Of a stretch of DNA of 64,000 bases, positions 1 through 18,400 are shown in pieces; the stretch's first letter is position 1, and the number at the start of each line of letters is the position of its first letter. The notes under the pieces are model-generated. The model did no database searches and was not told where the DNA came from. It was given only the letters and a program-made list of their open reading frames with translations. The stretch is from Gavia stellata (lineage: Eukaryota; Chordata; Aves; Gaviiformes; Gaviidae): the NCBI RefSeq assembly GCF_030936135.1, contig NC_082597.1:42477095-42541094 (forward strand), read 5' to 3'. Made by a program: the position numbers and the translations under genes.

Positions 1-1871
1 AGGATATAATTTTAATACATCTTTTGTACTCATTGATGTTGGGTTTGCAACACTTTGAATTAAAAAAAAAAAAAAAAAACCAAAATAGTCTTGCTGCCAG
101 AATTTTATTTCTCATAATACTTATAGTTTGAGGTAACAATGAAAGAAGACTGTGTGCTGTGAATAAAGTCAGTGATGTTTGTCTGCAGTCACATTTCTGT
201 TGTCAAAGTGAAAAGTAAACTTAAGACTTGGCATGTACACTAGAATTCATACAAATATAGGTCATGACAAACTGAGAAAGCAAGGACTTATGCAAACCTA
301 CTCTGTTCATGTTTGTGACCTTTGCAAAATATACCATTATTATGACAGAAGTCAAGACAGATGCAGTTTACATCACTATCATTATTTAGTGTGTGTCTTT
401 GTATGATCCACAGCACAACTTACTGCAGGAACCAGGAATAATACACATAGGGGTGTGGGTCTTTGCATGGAGCCTTAGGAACGATGACTTGAATTCAGCT
501 TTCCTTGATATAGATAAAAACTGATAATTCCATGCACACACATTTTATTTACAGCTGACTCATTAACAGTGACTAACCACCCCTTCCTCTGGCAGCAGTA
601 ATTATGAGCAGTCTTTAATCTTCTTTAACAAGCTCTACTTTGCAAGTAAAGTCTCAGCGACCTCCTCAAGGTGTGAGTTGTTTATCAGGGCCCATTCAGC
701 AGCAGCAGTCTCTTTCCAGTACAGTCCTTGGTATGGCTAAATTCCATTGTCCCTTTTTCAGCAGTCAAAAATCCATGATAAATTCTGTACAACACTGTAG
801 TTAATATAACAGCAGCACCAGATATTATATTAATTCCTTTGCTAAAAGCTGTTTGCAATTATCTCTCTATTGACAATATTTTACCAAAACTAAATCAATG
901 TACATCTCTCAATATCAGAAATGTATACTTTAATAAATACATTATTGTACAAGAATTCTGACATGCAGGTCATGCTATTGGGCTAAGCTATATACAGAAG
1001 AACATGTTACATGGTCAACAATAACTTGTATTTTTTTTCCTAACAAAAAATAAAACATGACAGTCAGGGATTATTCAACAATCTCAAGGATCTCTTAAGA
1101 TTTGGGTTGTTATGGTCTTCCCCATGTAGTTCTAAAACTCTGTGGTTTAGGGTAATTTTTCCTCACCAGCCCAGAACATCATATCTGCCATTGCATTTGT
1201 CCTGTTGCATAAACAGAGGCTAATATTGAATGAAAAAGCCACTAGAGGAGATACAGTTTCAAAACTGTAATGGATGCTGGTTGCTAGAAGGAAGATTGAT
1301 GCAATAGGCAACCGGTCAGTACTGTAAAGCCGCTATTAAATCCCACTCGAAAAATCTTCAGAGTGCTCGCATGAGTTAGTCTAGATGATACTAACTTGCA
1401 CTTGAAAAAAATATATATTTGTATCTATACACATAAGTATAGTCCATATGAATAAAAGAGAAAAGGAGAAAAATGTCTTTAGTTAGCCTTAAAAGATGGG
1501 GGCATTTTAACAGTATCTCTGTGCTTTATGGAGACAGATGGAGAATACAGTAGACAGGTTGCAAAACAGACAGACAAACAACATATAGGACAAAGCACCT
1601 CAAAAAACATTGACTGAAGAAATTTTTGAAGCTCATGAGCCAGAGGTATAAGGCTGGCCAAAAACCCGACTTGAGAACTACTACCCTCTTACAGTGGTAC
1701 AAAAAAGCCCCCAATAATCTTCTCAATTTTACTTGGTACTCAGCCTCTGAAAATGTTGAAGAACCCTGGAGTAGTGAAATGGCTACAGTACCAAGCAGCA
1801 CTTGCTAGCTTAAAATTGCAAGTCTGGATGGCGTTTACCTTTCTTGCATGTTTTGTGCCTTCCCCAAGCCA
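1..1871 (-). other. KCNC2: Probable 3' UTR and downstream flank of the distal KCNC2 terminal exon
   Basis: This stretch follows the stop codon of the short-tail exon on the minus strand. It is AT-rich and shows no convincing coding segment on either strand; the ORFs near 1479-1808 overlap one another on both strands and look random. Candidate AATAAA signals on the minus strand lie at 544-549 and 104-109, which would give 3' UTRs of roughly 1.3 or 1.8 kb. An A18 run (T18 on the transcribed strand) lies at 62-79. The transcript end cannot be fixed from sequence alone. Confidence 0.5.
544..549 (-). promoter_or_regulatory. Candidate poly(A) signal AATAAA for the short-tail exon
   Basis: This is a canonical hexamer on the minus strand about 1.3 kb after the short-tail stop codon. 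A second one lies at 104-109. Either could end the transcript, or the UTR may run past the window edge. Confidence 0.25.
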
Positions 1872-1933
1872 TTAAGAAAGAGATCTGGCTTCTGCTTGCG
1901 TGTAACCAGTAATGACAACCTCTTTGCAGTTAT
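1872..1933 (-). CDS. KCNC2: KCNC2 alternative terminal exon, short tail (DNCKEVVITGY...)
   Basis: This is the second alternative C-terminus of Kv3.2. The split codon G|AT gives Asp, followed by 19 residues starting NCKEVVITGY and ending AEARSLS, then TAA at 1872-1874. It corresponds to the short tail of mammalian Kv3.2, in which the last residue is Thr from memory. The acceptor reads tttgcacacag|AT with a moderate pyrimidine stretch. It needs a phase 1 donor, which the 168-bp exon supplies. It lies about 700 bases downstream of the other terminal exon in transcript order, so choosing it means skipping the proximal exon and its polyadenylation sites. With only 62 coding bases it is invisible to ORF scanning. 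Confidence 0.93.
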
Positions 1934-2364
1934 CTGTGTGCAAACAACCGGAGACATTCAGAACTCTGATACAGCAATCCAGTACCGAAGTAAGTTAATC
2001 ACAAAATAAAGCCATTCATAAACAAGTAGGTTGTTAAAAATTAAAGGAAAAGGTTAAACAAAGAAAAACAATCCCACATGCAGACCAGTTTATCAGTGCT
2101 TTCATTTCAGCAGGATGGTACAACGTGAGAACACACATCCAGAGCCCTCTGTGGTCTCCACGATCGGCAGCACTGCTTGTCAGATGATGGAGACAGGATG
2201 GTCCATGCAAATGAGCAGACCCAAGTCACATTGTGTGCAACCAAGACACGATTCCAGACATCTTCAGAATGGATTAGAGTCACAAGAAATGGAGGTTCAA
2301 TGGAGTGACTGATAATTAGTTGGAAGCACATTATTTTTAGTAAATCTCCCTGAAAATATGCTTA

Positions 2365-2370
2365 TTTATT
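2365..2370 (-). promoter_or_regulatory. Candidate poly(A) signal AATAAA for the long-tail exon
   Basis: The transcribed strand reads AATAAATAAG here, about 260 bases after the stop codon. It is followed by a T-rich stretch and a GTGCTT element within about 50 bases, as expected for a cleavage region. It may act with, or instead of, the hexamer at 2406. Confidence 0.4.
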
Positions 2371-2405
2371 GAATATACTGGCCAACGGCATCCACTAACT
2401 GTCCT

Positions 2406-2411
2406 TTTATT
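2406..2411 (-). promoter_or_regulatory. Candidate poly(A) signal AATAAA for the long-tail exon
   Basis: TTTATT on the plus strand reads AATAAA on the transcribed strand, about 220 bases after the long-tail stop codon. It is the nearer of two such hexamers. Use cannot be shown without 3' end data. Confidence 0.35.
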
Positions 2412-2627
2412 GCCACAGGAAAGTAGGACAATATAGTAGATAAAAGGAGAAGCGCTACCTTAGGTAACCTTTAAAAGCCAAGAAAAACATCTTCAGCTAC
2501 CCAAGTGGCATTTGTTACTACTGACAGTTATATCATGAAGGAGTTATACCATATTTGTGGAGCCTATGTTTAACTGTGGTAAACAGTATTTGAATTAATA
2601 CTATGTAGCCGATTGATGCCATCTGGT

Positions 2628-6667
<4,040 letters not shown>

Positions 6668-6835
6668 CTTTCCTGATCCCTCCATCAGTAGCACACGTGT
6701 AATCACCTGTTGTCAGTAGGAAACATGTTCCCCCTCTTCTGTTTTTGTCTCTTGTACTAGAGCGTCTGATGGGAGGGAGCCTTTCACCAGGTGAGAGTGG
6801 CTGCTCACTTCCTGCACTGTCTTCACCTGATAACA
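6668..6835 (-). CDS. KCNC2: KCNC2 (Kv3.2) C-terminal tail exon, 168 bp, phase 1-1
   Basis: This exon encodes part of the cytoplasmic tail: [10 protein letters not shown] near the start, the basic serine-rich [16 protein letters not shown] in the middle, and [18 protein letters not shown] at the end. This is the conserved tail of Kv3.2. The acceptor reads ctttaaccag|TGTT and the donor AAA G|gtatgg. The exon is 168 bp and both borders are phase 1, so it can be skipped without a frameshift. The first codon is split: G from the transmembrane exon plus TG gives Val. The acceptor has a weak pyrimidine tract, which would suit regulated inclusion (inference). From memory of the mammalian protein, there is one extra Ser just before this exon and one extra Pro in the LPPIRR segment. 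Reading through the donor adds only a few residues before a stop at about 6648, so intron retention would give a short tail. Confidence 0.95.
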
Positions 6836-10176
<3,341 letters not shown>

Positions 10177-13100
10177 TCAGAACCACACAGCTCTTCACAT
10201 TTCTACTAACAATGTCAGTGATGATTATAAATCTTTTACGGATTCATCCCAAAATGATTCACGAATTTGTATGCATAAAACTTTGCACCTAGGCCAGAGG
10301 ACAGCTCTCACATATAGGCCAGGAGTCTGGGAGCAGGAAAAGTCTTGGTGATGGACACCATGACAGGCTGCAACTCATTCAGAAAGTGGCAACAAATTCT
10401 TTAATCTGTGCTAAATCACCTGAATTCCATTCAGTTGTCAAGGCACCTTACAAACAGCCCCCATACACAGCAACATTTAAGGCTGTCCACCTCTCACATA
10501 GTGGAAAATGGGGCTGACCGTAACGGTCTTGAGATTACGGTTCAGAAATTCACACCTGGCCTGAAGGGCACCTCAGAGGGTCCTAGGAACAGATCCAAAC
10601 ACCAGGTTTCCTTTGGATTTTCAAGGATTCACAAACACAGGATATTTACTGATAGAAAATGCTTTCCATGTTACAGGTAGAGTTGGTTGCACAGCCTGTT
10701 ATATTCGCAGTCATCCATCACTTATACTCTTAGACAGGACTAAGAGTAAACCTTGCAGAACCTCTCTCACTGCGGTGGAAGAGCTTTGCCAGTGTGTTAG
10801 GATCCACAATCCTGCTATCAAAGTTAAAAATCCAGAACAATCCGAACAACTAGGGAAATATAAATTTAGTTCTAGTAGAGACAAATTAATAGATAAAATA
10901 GAGTTAAATAACCCGGAGATAGCCCTCACAGAGGATTGTTAAAGACTTAAAAATCATTTACTGTCTGATCTTCAACTCAGTCATCACAGTCAAGCACTGA
11001 AGAAAAGAGAACATCCAGGACAGGATCTCATAAAAATTAACACTGAGCCAAACAGCTGTAGGGGGAGATAAACTTTCTTACACCCAGTAAAACACACCAA
11101 ATGAAAAGGTGTTTTGAGGTCAGTTGTTCCTTTGCTACAATGGTTAACTTCTTCTAAGTGACAATACATTACCACCACGTTAGCACTCCAACAGCAATGC
11201 TGTGGTACATGAATAGATGACGTGTTTAAATCCCTCCCTGAGCCAGGATTTATAACAAGTTATCAATGTGTTTGTTATTCTGGATTTTAAGCTTAATAGA
11301 CATTTTATAGCCAGTATTATCCTGAAAAAAACTCTCTGCAGACTTGAAGATTTTCAAAGGTGTTAGGGGACTAAAGAGACAAAAAGATGCTTAAACAGGT
11401 TTTTCAAAGTATCTAGCACCTATGTGCTTCCTCATATACCCAGCAGCTTGAAATTTTACCATTGTGTAATATCAAGAAACAAACACATTTATTTCAAAAT
11501 GGCAGCAAATGACTAAGTCTTTTGGCTTTGGATTTTTATAATTTTAAACTGTTACTTGCTAGTAAAACAAAAATATATGATAGGGATCTCAGAGCTTGAG
11601 GCAAGCTCTTAATCCTTTTTAATATTTTTTATTTTAGTAAATAAACTTAATGTGTTTTATGTTTCCCTTAATACTACTTACAAATCACTCAGGGTATCAC
11701 TCTTTTAATCTGTTAATTCCCAACCTGAAACTGAGTACCTTAAAGAAGCCCAGCAAATAGAAAAAAATGTCATATTCTCTACTACCACCCTGCTGGAAAG
11801 GGCAGCTTACAGTCCAGGTTCCAGTGGTACAGGCAAGAGAAAATGTGGAAACAAGATGCTGGTATGTTACCACACCAAAATTTTGAATCTCATGGAAAAG
11901 ATCTAGTTACAAGGGAGACAGAACAGCAACCATAAGCAAGAATGCCTCTGGTATGTCACTTTAATCCAAGCTGCAACACTGCGGCAAAACTGATTTTGTG
12001 TACTTTGGTTATCAGTCACTGAATTCAGTATTAGCACTCAGATTTAGCATTGTGTGCCACATGAGTTCAGTTGGGCCGGTCCAATACAGAATGGTTGCAT
12101 TTTTCTAACACAAAACATTAGTTAGACAACAAAATGTTGTCTCTACAACCCATAGAGAGAATTGCTTTTATTCTGAGATAAAGTTAAATTTGTAATGCAG
12201 GCCTGGCAAATTTATTATATTCAGACTCATAAGATATATCTATCTATCAAAAAACCCTGTGTATCTACCTATATCAGAGATTTGCAGCTTGTTCATGGCT
12301 TCCTTTCCTCAATCAATGAAACAAAGTTATTACACCAAGCCCCTTATTACAAACACTCTAAATCTGTTACCTTTCAGAAAGGACTGACTCGGGGACTGAA
12401 CTGAACACATCATCCAGTCTGAACTTCAGTCATGAGCTAAGCAAACAATCTTACACTGTCTGGCTGATTTTTACCAAACAGGCTTTTCTGCCTTTGCCTT
12501 AACTACAAAAGTGCTGCACATTCATAGCTCATTTATTCCTGGCACCTGACACCAACATACACAAAAAAGCCTCAGTCTTGTGTGAGACAGCTAGAGTCAG
12601 CAAATACAACCAGATTTATATAACCTAAGCGAATTAATCTCAGCAGATCTTTGCAAAACCTCTACATGGATAGAGAATTTATCAGACTCTAAGCCACTGG
12701 TGGTCTAAGAATGACCCTTGGGAGGCTCCTAGAGCATCCTCCAGCATCTTTCTACACAGTGAAGGGGGGAAAAAGCAAACTAATCTGTGGAAGGAAGTTG
12801 AAGATCACTGAAGCTAAGTCAGCACTATAGTTTGCAATCTGGATGGGAACTTTTAATAGGGAATATATTAGGCAACCTCCTTAACAGCAACACTTTGGTG
12901 ATTTCAGACAACTGTGAATATTATTTTTCTGAAAAGAACAGAAAATTACATTCAACCTAGCCAAACTAAAATTTACTAACAACTCAGATATGCATTCAAC
13001 AGTGCACTGAATCTAATAGTATGTAAATAATTAGCACCTGTTTCTGGGCTATATATCAGAGAGTCCATTCTGGTTCAGATCCTTTCTATAAAAATGCCAA

Positions 13101-13282
13101 ATGCCAAGGGATTAACTATCAGTAGAACTGTCTGACAAGCTATTTATTACTGTTTTGCTCAACATTGACACTGTGAAAGGCCACAGTGCACTTGGCACTG
13201 GGCACTTGGCAAAGCAGATCAAATTTTTAACTGTGCACCTACATTCAACGGTGCTTTATTATCCCTAAAGCAACCACTGGGT

Positions 13283-13287
13283 ATCCT
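13283..13287. repeat. Target-site duplication ATCCT, left copy
   Basis: The five bases ATCCT immediately precede the TGTG end of the solo LTR and recur exactly at 13867-13871 after its other end, marking the insertion site. Confidence 0.75.
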
Positions 13288-13866
13288 TGTGTGATGGGTT
13301 GACCTTGGCTGGACACCAGGTGCCACCAAGCTGCTCTATCACTCCCCTCCTCAGCAGGACACGGGGGGAGAAAATAAGAAAAAAAAACTCGTGGGTCAAG
13401 ATAAAGGCAGTTTAATACAGCAAAAGCAAAGGCTGGGCGTGGAAGCAAAGGAAAACAAAAGATTTATTCTCTACTTCCCATCAGCAGGCAATGTCCAGCC
13501 ACTTCCCAGGAAGCAGGGCTTCAGTACGCATAGCGGTTGCTCCAGAAGACAAACAACGTAAACAACGAATGTCCCCACCTTCCTTCTTCTTCTCTTAGCT
13601 TTTATTGCTGAGCAGTATTCATATATGGTGTGGAATATCCTTCTGGTCAGTTTGGGTCAGCTGTCCTGGCCATGTCCCCTCCCAAGATCTTGCCCACCCC
13701 CAGCCTACTGGTGAGGGGGGAATGTTGGAGAGACAGCCTTCATGCTGTGTGAGCTCTGCTCAGCAGTAGCCAAAACACTGGAATGTTATCAAAACCCTTC
13801 TAGCTATCAATACAAAGCACAGCACTATGAGGGAAAATAAACTCCATCTCAGCCAGACCCAATACA
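13288..13866 (-). mobile_element. Solo LTR of an avian endogenous retrovirus, 579 bp
   Basis: On the minus strand the element begins TGTATTGGGTCTGGCTGAGA and ends GTCAACCCATCACACA. Its 3' end matches the 3' end of the LTR at 50610-51727. It is flanked by a perfect 5-bp target duplication, ATCCT (13283-13287 and 13867-13871), which defines the ends. Internally it has a TATA-like ATAAAAG (minus, 13599-13605) and an AATAAA (minus, 13463-13468), as expected for U3 and R-U5. There is no internal retroviral sequence on either side, so it is a solo LTR left by recombination. The 5-bp duplication suits an ERVL-like or related class rather than alpharetroviruses, which give 6 bp. Confidence 0.85.
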
Positions 13867-13871
13867 ATCCT
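13867..13871. repeat. Target-site duplication ATCCT, right copy
   Basis: This copy directly follows the CA-type end of the solo LTR and matches 13283-13287 exactly. Confidence 0.75.
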
Positions 13872-14079
13872 ACTGTGTTATCCTAAAGGTAATCATCTTT
13901 CAGAGGTTAGAACAAAAAAGGCAAGAAAAAATTACTAATGTGGTGACAGATTTCTTGATAATTCCACAATTTCCATTCATAGCAATGTAAAACAATGAGA
14001 TGTACACATTTCACCATGAACACAATAGCATATACATCACCAATTTTGAGCAAGGACACTCATTCCTTTTATCTCTTGT

Positions 14080-14195
14080 TGTTCTTTGTTTTAAACTGCA
14101 AACTCCTTGGTTCAGGACATTCTGGATAGAGCTTGGACAGCACCTAGCATGGTGAAGCCTCATACACAAGAAGACCTACAATGTTACTACAATAG
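14080..14195 (+). repeat. Ancient LINE (CR1/L3-type) 3' end remnant
   Basis: The sequence reads as a diverged copy of an old amniote LINE tail: 'ctgcaaactccttgg', then 'ggacagcacctagca', then 'ctacaatgttactacaata'. This wording is typical of ancient CR1/L3-like 3' ends ('...acagcacctagcacaatgggg...'), recalled rather than searched. No coding potential remains. Confidence 0.5.
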
Positions 14196-14449
14196 TCAGA
14201 GAGTTCAGAGAAAATGCAAGAAGAAAATGCAATGGCCAATGCAAGAAGGAACATTTTATCAGTCAAAGAAAAATGCTTAGGGATTTACTTTACATTAACA
14301 AATATATTTCCTTAGTATTACATTACATAATACTAGGAAATATGTTGAAAAGACTCTAGCATGTTTTTCACAAACAGTTGTAATGACAGAAATGAAATTA
14401 AGTCATGTGGTATCCTCACTTTATGCTTTCCTTCTGCTTCATCCTAATT

Positions 14450-14673
14450 CCACCTTCTCTCATTTCGAAGGTAATGAGCCTCTAAAAACACATTCATTTT
14501 TGTTCATGTGGGCAAGCACCACATTTCAGACAAAGTCGGTACAGATCCAAACTCCCAGATTCTCTGGTGGATCAGATCAACCAAGTTCTATTCCTCAGTC
14601 CTGCTAACGTCCACAATAATTGGGGTGCCACACACAACTCTTTAGGGGTTTTTTATGAAGCACAGAAATATAA
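14450..14673 (+). repeat. Local duplication, copy 1
   Basis: This segment aligns with 15262-15481 along its whole length. Shared blocks include 'ttttgttcatgtg', 'cacatttcagacaaagt', 'ggtacaga' and 'aatgaagcacat/tatgaagcacag', separated by substitutions and small indels. By eye about three quarters of bases agree. It is either an old local duplication or two copies of an unrecognised interspersed repeat. Confidence 0.65.
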
Positions 14674-15261
14674 AAGGAGTTAGCCTGACAATCATTTCAG
14701 AAAGGTCACAGCAAGAGACAATTTTTTGTTGCATCATTAGCAACCTTTCACTGTGAGAAGTTCTGAAAACTTAGGTTTTGACTAGTTGCAAGGGAAATTC
14801 AGCCTTTGTATAGAGCAAAACAGCTTCATTGACTCCCTTTTTTAAACCAAAGATTGTTGCCCAAGCACATGGCTTGAAAACCTTTGGAAAAAAAGTTGAA
14901 GACAAATTTTTGAATAAGATCCAAATAATCAGGATCCTTTTCTCATTTCTTAAAAGTTTTGGAAAAATAGTTGTTTCTTGTTTGTTTCAATGGATGAGAT
15001 GAAATTATCTTTATTCACTTAGGCTTTCTTTTTTTCCCCTGAGAGACAACAATTTTCTAAGTGAGAGAATGGTTCTACAGACACTCCAGGGCCAACAAAC
15101 CAGACTTTTTCAAAATTGAAATTAATACAAATTGAATTAATAAAAATTTCAGTCCATTTTTGCCAGAAAAGAGCAGTTAAAAGTTACAAAAATATTCCGT
15201 ATGTAGTACACAGCATGCAGAACGTTCCTCATTAAGTAGGTAAAGCTCTCAGTAACCTGCT

Positions 15262-15481
15262 GATTCCCTCTGCTCACATTTTGAAGGCAGTGTGCACCCA
15301 ATTTTGTTCATGTGTGTCAGCATCACATTTCAGACAAAGTTGGTACAGACTCCAGCTCTCAGCTTCTCTAGTTGATGGGATCACCAGCCAAGCTCTGTTG
15401 CTGAGTTCCACTAATGTTCACGGTAAGTGGATTTATCATCTACAACTTGATTTTTAATGAAGCACATACATCTAAAGTGAG
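15262..15481 (+). repeat. Local duplication, copy 2
   Basis: This is the partner of 14450-14673, in the same orientation and about 810 bases downstream. The edges fade gradually, so the ends given are approximate. No ORF is shared between the copies, which argues against a coding origin. Confidence 0.65.
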
Positions 15482-18400
15482 TATCAGATGCCTGCAGATA
15501 ACTTGTTGGAAGTAGAAAACTTTATGATTCCTATTTTGAATTCAGGAACTGAGTTGCTCACAGTTTAAAGCAATTTCAAAAATGACAAGCAATTCTAGGA
15601 CTGCAAACTGAGCAGTCTGTGGATTATCAGAACTTGCGTGTGTCCAATATCATGTTTTACCTTGCACATAGCTCCTAAAGTGCCTTCAAGAAATTAAGAT
15701 CACTTTAAAAATTGTGGCTGCAAATGACCCGAGAACAGTCTCGTAGGCCATGTCTGGATTTCACAGTAGGAAAAGGCACCTGGTTACCTGCCAAAGTTTC
15801 CTTTCCAGTGCAAACCCAGACACGGGACTGGTTGCACAACTTGTTGCTGTCCTGTGATGGATCCAGGGCCTGACTTGAGTCATTCTAAGGTTTATCAGCT
15901 TAGACACAGCCCAAATAAAACAGCGACAGAGCTAGAAATTGATCCTCACACTCGGGGGTGTTATTCATATTCATAAAAACAGATTCATAGTACTCCATAT
16001 TCAAGATATGCTTTGTCTGTCCATCCTGCACCCTTAAAACAGGCTATTTCTACACATTATTTAGTATTCCAAGATGGACAGGTCATAGTCAGTGAAGAGG
16101 TTAATGCACAGTTAATTGTTGGTAGTCACACTCACCCTTACTTCTTGTTTCATAGTTAAGTTTTGAATAAAATCTCTCACAATATTTCAATATTTTCCCA
16201 GAAAGATTCTATATCCTGTCTGGATACAACTTGTTCTGGTGTTGGATCTCAACACCTCCTCCTTCAACTCCCCTGACTGTGTAATGTATATTTTCTAACG
16301 TTGCATATTCAATAGTAGCTTTTAAGGTTCAGTTAGTTCATTTGAGTTTCATTCCAGGACTTAGAAGGCTTGCCCTTGACACACTTGACTACAGAAAAAG
16401 AAAACTACTGAATATTTAATAAGTCCTTGGAAATACAACATTTCATATTCTCTAATGCAGGTACAGAATTGCCTTTAAAGAAAAAAGATGACAATGTTGT
16501 TTTAAATAAATATCTTCACAGGCACATTATAAAACTTGACACATGCATGTTGCTGGACTTTAAAACAATTTTTTAAAAAACAATAATCCTCCCCACCAAA
16601 CTTAGTAGACTAGAACTACAACTATAGGGAGACCATCACAGAAAAGAGATTGTGCTTTATTTCTTAAAGAAACCAGCTTTGATGGCTTGCTCACTATTTA
16701 AACCAAAATCCTGCTTTCATTACAAAAGATAAGAGTTTACTGAACAACTTAACTTTTCCTGACCAAAACAAGAGTGGGGGAGTTTCCACAGTCATGAGTT
16801 CTTCGCTTCCCCAACAGATCATTTGTGCTAAACAGACTCCTCAAAACAGAGTAACTTTTCTGTTGGACAACAAAGTACTTAAAAGGAAAGCAGGGTTTTT
16901 TTTTTAATATCACACTCATTTTGAAAAATCAAAAATAGATTTCCAGTGACAACTGTTCACATCTCTTAGTTTAAGTGTCATCTTTTCATAGTTCAGAATA
17001 TGATACAAATTATTTGAAAAAATAACTGATTCAGTTTCTTCCTCCTACTAACCCTCCGACCACAAGTAAGCTAATCTATGCATTAAACACATCCGTTCTC
17101 ACTGACTACAAAAAGTTAGTCAGATATATTCATTACAAAACTGTATTTTACATTTTTTCTTGATATGTACTCTAAGACTCATTGATCAACACTATTTCTT
17201 AGAATAAGACAGATATAAGTGATTACACCAAAATAAAATATTCCCATCATAAACATTATAATCTGATATTTAGGTTTTTTTCTCTCAAGGTTCAGGAAAG
17301 AAAAGTCTTTGTTCCTGTAGATCTTCCATATATTTGTCCCCTAATATTCTCCACAAGCCTTTTTTATTCCTCCAGGAATTCAAACCCCCAGTTACTTTGT
17401 GGAATCCCCCTAGTTCTGTAGGAGTAAGACCCAGTCAAACAGGCAACAAAGCTAATGTCACGTTCTGTTTCCAATCAGTGACAACTAACTGTGATGCTGA
17501 TTTTTTTAATCTAGTTTTATAGCTGCTTAGTCATATAAACCCAAAGTCTTAAAAAAAAAAACAAAAAAAAAAACCAATAAATTTGAGGGATTTGGGTGTT
17601 CAATGAAAATATTACTTGACTATGGTTGTTACTGAAGCAGAAAAAGAAACTGCATTTGTAAAGTACACGGCGTGCTTCACTCTAATGAGTAGCAACTAAC
17701 ATTGGAATGAAATCACAGAATTAGATACCACTTCCAGCTTTAAAGATTGTTGTCTCTGGGTTTAGATTTGACAGACTGTCCTCATTTCTGATTTTAACAT
17801 GATAGATTTTTTCCCTCTGTTTAATTTCAACTGGCTATCAGGAGGCTTCTAAAATCATAATGTGATTTCAGGATGAGCTCTTGTGATGACCTTACTTCTC
17901 TGTATGCTTTAATATTCTGTGGAGTGAAATCTATATATTAACGTTCATTTTACACAAACCCAAATATCTCACCAAACACATCATCAGTCTCTTCACGACT
18001 CTATTTCTCAAAGTTGCTATTCTTCCTTAGCTATAAGCTCCCCTTGGAAAATTATCATTTCATGCAAAACATAAGGAAAAGTCACATATGTTTTTATGGT
18101 GTGATGCATTTTCAGTACATTGCATCTGGGCATACCGAGTAAGAAACCAAATACCATCAGTAGCTACTAACCAAACTACTGGCATTTAAAATACAAACTC
18201 AAGGCAAATATACTATCAAGTTTGCTTCATCACTCATAAATCATAATCTCTCACATTATCACTCTCCAAAGATTAAGGAATGGATACAGACATAGCATTT
18301 TAAATAAATCTTCAGAGGAAAAACAAAAACATGACATATGAAGTATCAGGCACTAAGACCAATTTAATGTCTCTAAAAATCTGTAACTCATCCTTCTTCT

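Larger units (their letters stand above)
1934..2627 (-). other. KCNC2: 3' UTR of proximal KCNC2 terminal exon, then intron to the distal exon
   Basis: The part just below 2628 is the 3' UTR when the long-tail exon is used; the rest is intron when the short-tail exon is chosen. Two minus-strand polyadenylation signals at 2406-2411 and 2365-2370 bound a UTR of about 240-290 bases. No other gene is seen. The small plus-strand ORF at 2115-2312 and its minus-strand counterpart have no recognisable features. Confidence 0.55.

Noticed and set aside
10400..10942. Plus-strand ORFs of 90 and 109 codons just upstream of the S1 exon, considered as retroviral or exon remnants
   Set aside because: No recognisable motif, no paired LTR or target duplication, and no consistent splice sites.
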